A DNA stretch of 64,000 nt from Lysobacterales bacterium (GTDB lineage Bacteria; Pseudomonadota; Gammaproteobacteria; Xanthomonadales; Xanthomonadaceae), in contig JADCRD010000001.1 in assembly GCA_014946745.1 (NCBI GenBank), positions 2,354,427-2,418,426 on the forward strand. Direction: 5' to 3'. Below the pieces are notes generated by a model. That model did not search any database. It was not told the origin of the DNA and worked only from the letters and a program-made list of their open reading frames with translations. The position numbers and the translations under genes are program-made. Below, in pieces: positions 35,765-43,416 of the stretch (its first letter is position 1; the number at the start of each line of letters is the position of its first letter).

Positions 35765-37482
35765 CCGTCGCGACCGCCCCGACCGAGGCTACCGAGCAAC
35801 GCCTGCTGGCGCGGCTGGCGGACCTCTCGCAGCGGCTGGCGGTGTCGATCGATCTGGAGCAGACGCTGAGCCAGGTCGCGCAGATCATCGCCGAGTCGAT
35901 GGACGCCGAAGCCTCGGCCGTGTTCCTGATCGACGAAGCCCAGCAGCGCATCGTCTGTCGTGCCTGCCACGGGCCCGTGGATATCCGCGGTCTGGCCCTG
36001 CGCCTGGATCAAGGCCTGGTCGGCCGCGCCATCGCCCGACAGGCCTGCGAGATCGTGCGCGACGCCCACACCGACCCTGACTTCGCCGGCCGCACCTTGG
36101 ACGCGCGCACCGGCTTCGAGACGCGCAGCGTGCTGACCGCGCCGATCATGACCACCGAGGGCGCAATCGGCGCCCTGCAGGTGCTGAACAAGCGCGGCGG
36201 CGGGCCCTTTGACGAGGCCGATGCCGATTCGCTGCGCCTGCTGGCCGCACCCACCGCGCTGGCGCTGAACCACGCGCGCCTGGCCGAAGTGGTGCTGCGG
36301 CAGAACCGCATCCAGCGCGAGCTGACCATGGCCCGGCGTCTGCAGCGCTCGCTGCTGCCCAAGCGCAGGCGCGGCGCGTTTCCGCTGCGTGCGCTGAACT
36401 TTCCGGCGCGCGAAATCTCGGGCGACTTTTACGACTTCTTCGAGCTGCCCGACGGGCGCATCGCGTTCACCGTCGGCGATGTGGCCGGCAAGGGCCTCGA
36501 TGCCTCGTTCCTGATGGTCCGCTGCGCCAGCCTGCTGCGCTGGGCCGGCAAGGAGGGCCTGCCGCCGGGCCAGTGGCTGGCGCGCGCCAACGACGAGCTG
36601 ATGGAGGCCATCGCCGCCGGCATGTTCGTCTGCGCGGTGGCCGGCTACTACGACCCCTTCCGCCAACAGGCCGTGTGGGCGAACGCGGGCTTCCCGCCCT
36701 TGCTGCGGGTGGATCGCCAAGGCTGTTTCGAGCGCTTCGAGGCCGAGGGCCCGCCGCTGGGCATCCTGCGTGGCATGAGCTACCCCGAGCAGCAGACGAC
36801 GCTGGACGGCGCCGCCCTGTATCTGTTCTCCGACGGCATGACCGACGTGCGCGGCGACGACGGCGACCTGCTGGGCGTGGACGGTGTGCAGCATGCCGTC
36901 GGCGAGATGCGCCTGCTGCGGCCGGAAGCGCGCTTGCGCGCGCTGGTGCGACGGCTGCGCCGCATGACCGTCACCGATGACACCACGCTGATGGTGATCG
37001 AGGGCGAGGCCCCTGCCCTGCTGCGCATCGAGTTTCCCGCTGAAGCCCGCCAGCTGATGCCGATGCGCCACGCCGCCGACGCCGTGCTGGAGCAGCAGGG
37101 CGTGGATGCCGATCTGCGCGCCGCACTGGTGCTGGCGCTGGATGAAGCCTGCGCCAACATCATCCGCCACGCCTTTGGCGGCGGCTGCGGCAGCGGCCGC
37201 ATCGAGCTGCTGATCCGCCGCGAGGGCGAGGCCCTGCACTTCGTGCTGAGCGACACAGCGGCCTGCGTCGATGTCGAGCGCATCAAGCCGCGCGACCTCA
37301 ACGAATGTCGCCCCGGCGGCCTGGGCCTGTGCTTCATCGACACCCTGATGGACGCCTGGAAGCTCACGCCGCTGGCCGGCGGCGGCAACCGCCTGTGGAT
37401 GCTGCGGAGTCTGGATTCGGCGGGCAGCTCCGTAGACGAACACCCACCGGTCCCCACCCACTCTGGAGCCACGCCCGCATGA
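35761..37482 (+). CDS. Partner-switching phosphatase/kinase (GAF-PP2C-HATPase)
   Basis: 573-residue cytoplasmic protein with an N-terminal GAF sensor (about 20-165), a short coiled coil, a SpoIIE-type PP2C phosphatase at about 205-405 (ISGDFYDFF, VGDVAGKGLD, LFSDGMTD, TDDTTLMVI, all key Asp present) and a C-terminal HATPase_c_2 kinase at about 420-555 (DEACANIIRHAFGG N-box, GGLGLCFIDTL). It combines the RsbU- and RsbW-like halves of a partner switch: the kinase would phosphorylate and the phosphatase dephosphorylate a STAS protein, which is encoded next, overlapping by 4 bases. The start ATG also overlaps pssA. The sensed signal is unknown. Confidence 0.9.
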   Translation: MTVATAPTEATEQRLLARLADLSQRLAVSIDLEQTLSQVAQIIAESMDAEASAVFLIDEAQQRIVCRACHGPVDIRGLALRLDQGLVGRAIARQACEIVRDAHTDPDFAGRTLDARTGFETRSVLTAPIMTTEGAIGALQVLNKRGGGPFDEADADSLRLLAAPTALALNHARLAEVVLRQNRIQRELTMARRLQRSLLPKRRRGAFPLRALNFPAREISGDFYDFFELPDGRIAFTVGDVAGKGLDASFLMVRCASLLRWAGKEGLPPGQWLARANDELMEAIAAGMFVCAVAGYYDPFRQQAVWANAGFPPLLRVDRQGCFERFEAEGPPLGILRGMSYPEQQTTLDGAALYLFSDGMTDVRGDDGDLLGVDGVQHAVGEMRLLRPEARLRALVRRLRRMTVTDDTTLMVIEGEAPALLRIEFPAEARQLMPMRHAADAVLEQQGVDADLRAALVLALDEACANIIRHAFGGGCGSGRIELLIRREGEALHFVLSDTAACVDVERIKPRDLNECRPGGLGLCFIDTLMDAWKLTPLAGGGNRLWMLRSLDSAGSSVDEHPPVPTHSGATPA

Positions 37483-37808
37483 ACGACTGCCAGACCTTGA
37501 CCGAAGCCGGCCACACCGTGGTGCGCCTTGCCGGCGAAGTCGACCTGAGCTGGTCGGCCCAAGTGCGCCAGGCCGTGCTGGCCGCGCTCAACGGCGGCGG
37601 CCCGGTGGCGGTGGACCTTGCCGCGGTGCGCTACATCGACAGCTCGGGCATCGCCGCACTCGTCGAGGGCTTCCAGAACGCGCGCGGACGCGGCCAGCGC
37701 TTCGTGCTCATCGCGGTCAGCGCGCCGGTGCGCTCGGTGCTCAAGCTGGCGCGGCTGGATCGCGTGTTCGAGATCCACGAATCGCTGGAGGGCGGCGCGC
37801 CCGCATGA
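37479..37808 (+). CDS. STAS-domain protein (anti-sigma antagonist or MlaB-like)
   Basis: 109-residue STAS domain. The segment AVRYIDSSGIAALVEGFQN carries the conserved DSSG serine that partner-switching kinases phosphorylate in SpoIIAA/RsbV proteins. Its position, overlapping the phosphatase/kinase gene by 4 bases and mlaE by 4 bases, gives two possible identities: substrate of the upstream switch, and the MlaB-like STAS subunit that binds the MlaF ATPase. It may be both. The C-terminus SVLKLARLDRVFEIHES is also typical of the family. Confidence 0.9.
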   Translation: MNDCQTLTEAGHTVVRLAGEVDLSWSAQVRQAVLAALNGGGPVAVDLAAVRYIDSSGIAALVEGFQNARGRGQRFVLIAVSAPVRSVLKLARLDRVFEIHESLEGGAPA

Positions 37809-38602
37809 AGGCGGCGAACGCCCTGCTCGATCGCGTCGGCCGCCGCAGCGTGCAGCTGCTGGGCGAGATCGGCTACGCGGCCATGCTGTTCGTCGAAAGC
37901 CTGTACTTCATCGGCGCCGGCTGGGCGCGCGGGCAGCCGGTGCGGCCGCGCATGGTCGCCGAGCAGATGCGCCAGATCGGCGTCGACGCGTTGCCGATCA
38001 TCAGCCTGCTGTCGCTCACCATCGGCGTCATGCTGGGCATCCAGTTCATCGCAGCCCTCAGCGAGTTCGGCGCCGAGAGCCAGGTCATCATCGCCACCGC
38101 CAAATCGATCACCCGCGAGTTCGGCGCCCTGATCACCGCCATCGTGGTCGCCGGCCGCACCGGCTCGGCGCTGGCCGCACGCCTGGGCTCGATGGTCGTC
38201 TCGCAGGAAGTGGATGCGCTGGCGGTCACCGGCATCGACCCGGTGCGCTACCTGGTCGCCCCCGCGCTGCTGGCGATGCTGGTCATGGTGCCGGTGCTGA
38301 CGGTGTTCGCGAACCTGGTGGCGCTCACCGGCGCCGGGCTGTACGCCTCGGGCCCACTGGACATGGACGTCAGCGCCTACTTGAACCGCACCCTGCAGCT
38401 GCTGGAGCCGCGCGACCTCTGGGAGGGCCTGTCGAAGTCCGTCGTCTTCGCCGTCCTCATCACCCTGATCGGGACGAGCACAGGGTTCTCCGTCAGCGGC
38501 GGCGCCGAAGGCGTCGGCCGCGCCACCACCCGCGCCGTCGTGCTGTCGATCAGCGCGATCGTGGTGGCGGACATGCTTTTCTCCTTCTTCCTCAATCGAT
38601 GA
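37805..38602 (+). CDS. mlaE: MlaE-type ABC permease
   Basis: Inner-membrane permease of the phospholipid-trafficking Mla transporter (265 residues). After an N-terminal helix (RVGRRSVQLLGEIGYAAMLF), conserved MlaE blocks are seen: LPIISLLSLTIGVMLGIQF, SQVIIATAKSITREFGALI, LGSMVVSQEVDALAVTGIDP, and a C-terminal segment GFSVSGGAEGVGRATTRAVV. Five to six transmembrane helices are predicted. Mla in E. coli maintains outer-membrane lipid asymmetry using MlaFEDCB. The start overlaps the STAS gene; the 172-base spacer to mlaF carries heptamer repeats. Confidence 0.95.
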   Translation: MKAANALLDRVGRRSVQLLGEIGYAAMLFVESLYFIGAGWARGQPVRPRMVAEQMRQIGVDALPIISLLSLTIGVMLGIQFIAALSEFGAESQVIIATAKSITREFGALITAIVVAGRTGSALAARLGSMVVSQEVDALAVTGIDPVRYLVAPALLAMLVMVPVLTVFANLVALTGAGLYASGPLDMDVSAYLNRTLQLLEPRDLWEGLSKSVVFAVLITLIGTSTGFSVSGGAEGVGRATTRAVVLSISAIVVADMLFSFFLNR

Positions 38603-38606
38603 GAGC

Positions 38607-38809
38607 CGGGATTCGGGATTCGGGATTCGGGATTCGTCGAGCGAGGCTCGGCGAGCCCTTGCGTCGACACTCCGCACAGCGCGTTCAGACGGCACCTTGC
38701 GGCGCGCCCGCCCTGGCTTCTGCGAATCCCGAATCCCGAATCCCGAATTCCCGCGACTCCGCAAGGAGTCGCCCATGACGAATCCCCAATCCCCAATCCC
38801 CAATCCCGG
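38607..38809. repeat. GGGATTC heptamer arrays, two inverted arms plus CCCAATC array
   Basis: Four direct copies of CGGGATT at 38607-38636 are mirrored by CGAATCC/CGAATCC copies at 38723-38753, making a long potential hairpin, and a third array of AATCCCC units occupies 38780-38809. This type of heptamer is known from xanthomonad intergenic regions. The last array overlaps the annotated start of mlaF. Confidence 0.85.
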
Positions 38810-39605
38810 CTCTCAAGAGCCGCTCATCGACGTCCACGGCCTGCAGGCCTACTACGGCCGGCGGCGGATTCTGCACGGCATCGACTTCCGCGTTCAGGCG
38901 GGCGAGATCCGGGTGATCATGGGTGGCTCAGGCTCGGGCAAGAGCACTCTGCTGCGGCATCTGCTGGGCCTGCAGAAGCCCGCGGCCGGCACGGTGCGGC
39001 TGTTCGGCATCGACATCGCACAGGCCAGCACGGCGCAGCTGCTCACCATTCGTCGTCAGCTCGGAGTGAGCTTCCAGGGCGGGGCGCTGTTCACCTCGAT
39101 GACGGTGGGCGAGAACGTCGCCCTGCCGCTGCGCGAGCACACGCGGCTCGACGAGAACACCATCCGCATCATGAGCCGCTTGAAACTTGAAGTGGTCAAC
39201 CTTGGCGGTTTCCAGGACCTGATGCCCGGCCAGCTCTCCGGCGGCATGGTCAAGCGCGCGGCGCTGGCGCGGGCGATCGTGATGGACCCGAAGCTGCTGT
39301 TCTTCGACGAGCCTTCAGCGGGGCTTGATCCCGTCGTCTCGGCCGAACTCGACGAGCTGATCCTGCAGCTGCGCGACGCCATGCGCATGAGCATCGTGGT
39401 GGTCACCCACGAGCTGGAGTCGGCCTTCAAGATCGCCGATACCATCACCGTGCTTGACCACGGCAAGGTGCTGATGACCGGCACGGTGGCCGAAGTGCGC
39501 GCCTCCGAGCACCCGCGCATCCAGGACCTGCTCAACCGCCGCCCGCGCGAGATCGAGGTCAACGTCGACGAGTACCTCAAGCGGCTGACCGAGGAAGAGG
39601 GATGA
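38775..39605 (+). CDS. mlaF: MlaF-type ABC ATPase
   Basis: Cytoplasmic ATPase of the Mla transporter (276 residues). The Walker A is GGSGSGKST, the Q-loop region is VSFQGGALFTSM (Mla-specific), the signature is LSGGMVKRAALARAI, the Walker B is LLFFDEPSAGLDP and the H-switch is VVTHELES. The C-terminus ends RLTEEEG. The first 15 residues, MTNPQSPIPNPGSQEP, come from the CCCAATC heptamer array; the conserved domain begins at LIDVHGLQAYYGRRRI. ATG 38775 follows AAGGAG, which supports it, and no other ATG lies between it and the domain. The gene is separated from mlaE by 172 bases and from mlaD by 346 bases. Confidence 0.94.
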   Translation: MTNPQSPIPNPGSQEPLIDVHGLQAYYGRRRILHGIDFRVQAGEIRVIMGGSGSGKSTLLRHLLGLQKPAAGTVRLFGIDIAQASTAQLLTIRRQLGVSFQGGALFTSMTVGENVALPLREHTRLDENTIRIMSRLKLEVVNLGGFQDLMPGQLSGGMVKRAALARAIVMDPKLLFFDEPSAGLDPVVSAELDELILQLRDAMRMSIVVVTHELESAFKIADTITVLDHGKVLMTGTVAEVRASEHPRIQDLLNRRPREIEVNVDEYLKRLTEEEG

Positions 39606-39609
39606 AGAG

Positions 39610-39671
39610 CGGGGATTGGGGATTCGGGATTCGGGATTCGGGATTGGGATTGGGATTGGGATTGGGGGTTG
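39610..39671. repeat. Heptamer and hexamer array after mlaF
   Basis: GGGGATT and GGGATTC units followed by five GGGATT units (TGGGATTGGGATTGGGATT-like). Direct repeat in the same family as 38607-38809. Confidence 0.85.
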
Positions 39672-39718
39672 GCTACGTGCCCGGAATGCCCAGCGCAGGG
39701 GCGCGACGGCGCGCAATT

Positions 39719-39822
39719 CCCCCCTCTCCCCTGGTGGGAGAGGGGTCGGGGGAGAGGGGGATGACACTTGCCGCAAGTCTGCCCCCTCTCCCCAACCCCT
39801 CTCCCACCAGGGGAGAGGGGCT
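39719..39822. repeat. 38-base inverted repeat between mlaF and mlaD
   Basis: The left arm (about 39721-39760, CCCCTCTCCCCTGGTGGG onward) and right arm (about 39782-39820, ending CCACCAGGGGAGAGGGG) are reverse complements over some 38 bases with one mismatch or gap, separated by a 20-base spacer GACACTTGCCGCAAGTC-like that can itself pair. Part of the left half matches 30500-30559. In RNA this would be an extremely stable hairpin inside the mla message. Confidence 0.85.
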
Positions 39823-39951
39823 TGATCATCGAACTCAGCGCAAGGGCGGAGGCATGTCGCTTATCGGGAACAAGGTCTTTCCAACATCACCGCCCGCTCG
39901 CGAGGGCCGGCGTGCGCGCCTAAACTGCGCCGGCATGAACAGGACAACCGG

Positions 39952-40866
39952 ATGAAGCGCGACGGGATCAACTACAGCCTGGTGGGTGCGGTGGTGCTGG
40001 TCGCCTTCGGCCTGCTGCTGTTCGCCCTGTTCTCGATCACCGGACGCAGCGGCAGCGCGCTGCGCTACCACGCCCACTACGCCAACGTCACCGGCTTGGG
40101 CCCCGGCGCACCGGTGTTCTACGAGGGCTTCCGCATCGGCCAGGTCGAGGACATCACGCCGGACCGCAGCCAGGGCCGCACCCGCTACCGGGTCGAACTG
40201 GCCCTGCGCGCGGACTGGCCGATCCCCGAAGACAGCGTCGCGGCCCTGCAGTCGACCGGCCTGCTGGCCGATGTCGCGATCGCGATCCGCGAGGGCAGCA
40301 GCGCTGCGATGCTGGCCGAGGGCGGCGAGCTGGCGAGCCGCGAGGGCGCCGATCTGTTTGTCGCCATGGCCGATCTGGCCGGCGAAGTGAACGCGCTGTC
40401 CAAAGAGCGTCTGCGGCCGATGCTGGAGAACCTCGCCCAGCGGCTGGACTCGATCGGCGCCGCCGTCGACGCCAGTGCGCCGGCCCTGCTCAGCGAGGCG
40501 CAGGCGCTGATGGGACGGCTCAACACCGCGGCCGACGGCGTCAACGCGATTCTCGATGCGCCCAACCGCGAGGCGATCCGCAGCAGCCTCGCCAATGTCC
40601 AGCAGCTCTCGGCCGAGCTGTCGGCGACGCAGGCACGCGCCGACAGGCTGTTGGACGCGCTGAACGCCACTGTCGACGAGAATCGCCCCGACCTGCGCGA
40701 GGCGGTCGCGGATCTCGAACGCACGCTCGGCACCATCGCCCGCCGCATCGACTCCATCACGCACCATCTGGAAAGCTCCAGCCGCAACATGGATGAGTTC
40801 ACCCGCGAGATTCGCCGCAATCCGAGCCGGCTGATCTACACCCCGCCCGAGGACCCGGTGGAATGA
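39952..40866 (+). CDS. mlaD: MlaD-type MCE substrate-binding protein
   Basis: 304-residue periplasmic subunit anchored by one N-terminal helix (NYSLVGAVVLVAFGLLLFAL). The MCE domain spans about 38-118 (YANVTGLGPGAPVFYEGFRI, GQVEDI, LALRADWPIPEDSVAAL, STGLLADVAIAI). MCE hexamers form the lipid-binding ring of Mla. The C-terminal half is a long helix-rich extension (LSKERLRPMLENLAQRLDSI, AQARADRLLDALNATVDEN) with coiled-coil character, longer than E. coli MlaD (about 180 residues). Starts ATG 39952 after an ATG-rich spacer; its stop overlaps the next gene by 4 bases. Confidence 0.93.
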   Translation: MKRDGINYSLVGAVVLVAFGLLLFALFSITGRSGSALRYHAHYANVTGLGPGAPVFYEGFRIGQVEDITPDRSQGRTRYRVELALRADWPIPEDSVAALQSTGLLADVAIAIREGSSAAMLAEGGELASREGADLFVAMADLAGEVNALSKERLRPMLENLAQRLDSIGAAVDASAPALLSEAQALMGRLNTAADGVNAILDAPNREAIRSSLANVQQLSAELSATQARADRLLDALNATVDENRPDLREAVADLERTLGTIARRIDSITHHLESSSRNMDEFTREIRRNPSRLIYTPPEDPVE

Positions 40867-41507
40867 GCCTGCGCCCCATGCATCGAGTGTCGCGCGCACG
40901 CGCCGCGCTGCTGGCGAGCCTGCTGACGCTGCTCGGCGCCTGCGCCAGCGCGCCTGGCATTCCCGAAACCACCTGGCACCGGCTGCCGGCCGCAAGCGCC
41001 AGTGTGCCGCTGACCGACACCAGCGAGCTGCCCATCGTGGTGCAGCAGCTCGAAGCCGACGGCCTGCACGCTGACCAAGCCCTGCTGTACGCGCTCGATG
41101 CGAGTGGGCAGCGGCTGCGCGCCTACCACTACAACCTGTGGGTTGATCCGCCCGGCTACCTGCTGCAGCGCCGGACGATCGCTCGCCTGCGTGCAGCCGG
41201 CGCGAGCGCACGCGTCACCGACCAGCTGTCCTCACGTGAGCCCGCGCTCTGGGTCAGCGGCCGAATCGAGCGCTTCGAGCGGGTACCGCGCGCCGGTGGC
41301 GGCTACGAGGCCCAGGTCGGCCTGCGCCTGCGCGTTGCCCGCCACGATGGCGGCGAGCCGCTGGTAGAGCGCGAGTACGCCGCCACCGTCGCCGCCAGCG
41401 ACGACAGGCTTGCAACCTCGGTGCAGGCGCTGGGCGCCGCGACCGACCAGGCTCTGGACGCCTTTCTGATCGATCTGGGGCGCGCGCTTGCCGAGGCCAC
41501 GCCGTGA
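40863..41507 (+). CDS. ABC transport auxiliary lipoprotein (PqiC/LetC-like)
   Basis: 214-residue predicted lipoprotein, MSLRPMHRVSRARAALLASL followed by LTLLGACASAP with the lipidated Cys. The mature domain reads PIVVQQLEADGLHADQALLY, AYHYNLWVDPPGYLLQRRTI and GRIERFERVPRAGGGYEAQV, the ABC-type transport auxiliary fold seen in outer-membrane partners of MCE systems. It would be anchored in the outer membrane facing MlaD. It overlaps mlaD and the next gene by 4 bases each (ATGA and GTGA), and so is translated in one relay. MlaC- or MlaA-like genes are not present in the window. Confidence 0.82.
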   Translation: MSLRPMHRVSRARAALLASLLTLLGACASAPGIPETTWHRLPAASASVPLTDTSELPIVVQQLEADGLHADQALLYALDASGQRLRAYHYNLWVDPPGYLLQRRTIARLRAAGASARVTDQLSSREPALWVSGRIERFERVPRAGGGYEAQVGLRLRVARHDGGEPLVEREYAATVAASDDRLATSVQALGAATDQALDAFLIDLGRALAEATP

Positions 41508-41878
41508 GCCGGCTCGCGCCCGCCGCACACCCAGCGGAGCAGCTGCAGCTGGCGCGGGCGCTGGGCTTGAAGGCCCTGCGCCTGCGCGAGCGGCCGCTGC
41601 CGGCAGCACCGGCGCGGCTGCGGATCGCCGCGGTCGAGTCGCTGGAATCGCTGAAGCAGGACGCGCTGCTGCTGGCCGTGCTGCGCGCGATTGACGTGGG
41701 CACCGATGAGATCGGCCCCGCCACGGCCGGAGACAGCCCCCTGCTGGCGCTGGGCCGCGACGAGCCCCGCGCCGACCTCACTGTGCCCGCGCTGACCGCG
41801 CTGCGCGGCAACGCCGCGGCCAAGCGCGCACTGTGGCCGGCCCTGCGTCGGCTGCGCCGCCGGCTGCTCGGCGCATGA
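41504..41878 (+). CDS. holD: DNA polymerase III psi subunit-like protein
   Basis: 124-residue protein. The C-terminal half LLALGRDEPRADLTVPALTA then LRGNAAAKRALWPALRRL aligns well with E. coli HolD (LGTDEP, ASPALTDLRANPTARAALW), the clamp-loader accessory subunit that links chi to gamma/tau. The N-terminal part (QLARALGLKALRLRERPLPA) fits the psi N-terminal helix. As in E. coli, rimI follows directly with a 4-base overlap. The GTG start overlaps the previous stop codon (GTGA). The identity rests on a short conserved region and gene order. Confidence 0.75.
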   Translation: MSRLAPAAHPAEQLQLARALGLKALRLRERPLPAAPARLRIAAVESLESLKQDALLLAVLRAIDVGTDEIGPATAGDSPLLALGRDEPRADLTVPALTALRGNAAAKRALWPALRRLRRRLLGA

Positions 41879-42354
41879 ACGCGCGCGCGCTGCCCGAAAC
41901 GGCGCAGATGCGGCCGATGACCGAGGCCGACCTCGACGCGGTGATGCGCATCGAACTGCAGGCCTATCCGTTTCCGTGGACGCACACGATCTTTCGCGAC
42001 TGCCTGCGCGCCGGCTATGCCTGCTGGGTACTCGATTGCGGCGGCGCCGTGCTCGGCTACGGCGTGCTGAGCGCGGCCGCCGGCGAAGCCCATGTGCTCA
42101 ACGTCTGCGTGGCGCCGAATCACCAGGGCGAGGGCCACGGCCGCCGTCTGATGCGCCGGCTGATCGACCTCGCGCGCTGGCACCGCGCCGAGCGGATCTT
42201 CCTGGAAGTCCGCCCTTCGAATCCGCATGCGATCGCGCTCTACGACTCGCTGGGATTCAACGAGATCGCCCGCCGCGCCAACTACTACCCGGCCGTGGGC
42301 GGCCGCGAGGACGCCATCGTGATGGCCCTGGAGTTGCTGCCCGAGGTCGACTGA
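41875..42354 (+). CDS. rimI: Ribosomal protein S18 alanine N-acetyltransferase
   Basis: 159-residue GNAT acetyltransferase acetylating the N-terminal alanine of S18. The fold shows MTEADLDAVMRIELQAYPFP, YACWVLDCGGAVLGYGVLSA, the acetyl-CoA motif VAPNHQGEGHGRRLMRRLID, then ERIFLEVRPSNPHAIALYDS and LGFNEIARRANYYP, matching RimI in length and motif order including the tyrosine near the end. It lies immediately after holD, as in many gammaproteobacteria. The 172 bases after it are a non-coding leader for the HDOD gene. Confidence 0.93.
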   Translation: MNARALPETAQMRPMTEADLDAVMRIELQAYPFPWTHTIFRDCLRAGYACWVLDCGGAVLGYGVLSAAAGEAHVLNVCVAPNHQGEGHGRRLMRRLIDLARWHRAERIFLEVRPSNPHAIALYDSLGFNEIARRANYYPAVGGREDAIVMALELLPEVD

Positions 42355-42526
42355 GCCCGCAGTGCAGAATCCGGCCGGCGCTCACTGACCCGCAGCGAGC
42401 GGATTCAGCCGCTGCGACAGACGCTCGCGAAAACGCTCGATTCCGACGCCAAACCGCCGACGCTGCCCGCGGCGAGAAACTTGCATCCCGCCTCCCGGAC
42501 CCGCCGCCACCGACGTCAAGGACCCC

Positions 42527-43414
42527 ATGGACCGACTCGAAGCCCTGCGCAGCATCGCCCGCGACGCCGCGAGCGGTGAGCTGAGCTTCCCGACGCATGC
42601 GCAGCTGGCGCTGAAGATCAAGACCGCCCTGGACGATCCGAACTGTTCGGTCGACCAGGCCGCGCGCCTGATCCAGGCGGACCCGCTGATGTCGGCACGC
42701 GCGGTCGGCATGGCCAATTCGGTGGTGTACAACCGCAGCGGACGCGAAGTCTCGGACGTGAAGACGGCCGTCAACCGACTGGGGTTCGCGACCCTGCGGA
42801 CCTTGGCGATGGCGCTTGTCACCCGGCAGATGGCCGGCGGCGAGGGCAACCCGGCCCAGCAGAAGGTCGCGCGCCAACTGTGGGAGCGCACGGCTCATGT
42901 GGCCGCACTGGCTCGCGTGCTGGCGCAGAAGGTCACCGGTCAGAACCCCGAGATCGCCCTGTTCGCCGGCCTCGTCCACGACATCGGCGGCTTCTATCTG
43001 ATCTCCCGCGCGGCGCACTTCCCGGCACTGCTGCGGATCGAAGCGCCTTTGGCGGTCGAGCTGGCGGAAGGCAGCGAGACCTCGGGGGCGGACATCGATA
43101 CCGACCAGCGGGTCGAGCGCGACCTGGGCCTTGCGGTGCTCCGAAAACTGCAGGTGCCTTCGGTGGTGACCGAGGGCATCGAGGACTACTGGAGGGGCAT
43201 GCTCTCGCTGCCGCCCGAAACTCTGGGCGACACCCTGCTACTGGCGGATGTACTGGCGCCCGTGGCGCATCCGCTGCGCTGGCAGGACCCCGCCCAGCCG
43301 CCCGCCACGCGAGCGGCTTCCATCGACATGCTGGTAGGCCAAGACACGCTTCAAGAGATCCTGCGCGAGACGGCCGCCGAGGTTGGGCAGCTGATCGAAA
43401 CCCTGAAGTTCTAG
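42527..43414 (+). CDS. HDOD-domain signalling protein
   Basis: 295-residue HDOD domain protein, a catalytically inactive relative of HD phosphohydrolases used as a regulatory scaffold. The typical sequences are FPTHAQLALKIKTALDDPNC, LIQADPLMSARAVGMANSVV, VKTAVNRLGFATLRTLAMAL, TAHVAALARVLA and ALFAGLVHDIGGFYLISRAA, all near family consensus. Start ATG 42527 follows CAAGGA-like sequence. Only 2 bases separate its stop from the hybrid kinase gene, so they are co-transcribed and may act in the same pathway. Confidence 0.9.
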   Translation: MDRLEALRSIARDAASGELSFPTHAQLALKIKTALDDPNCSVDQAARLIQADPLMSARAVGMANSVVYNRSGREVSDVKTAVNRLGFATLRTLAMALVTRQMAGGEGNPAQQKVARQLWERTAHVAALARVLAQKVTGQNPEIALFAGLVHDIGGFYLISRAAHFPALLRIEAPLAVELAEGSETSGADIDTDQRVERDLGLAVLRKLQVPSVVTEGIEDYWRGMLSLPPETLGDTLLLADVLAPVAHPLRWQDPAQPPATRAASIDMLVGQDTLQEILRETAAEVGQLIETLKF

Positions 43415-43416
43415 GC

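Noticed and set aside
35704-37461. A 585-residue minus-strand frame opposite the GAF-PP2C-HATPase gene
   Set aside because: Antisense shadow; the opposite strand has complete catalytic motifs and overlaps with neighbours.
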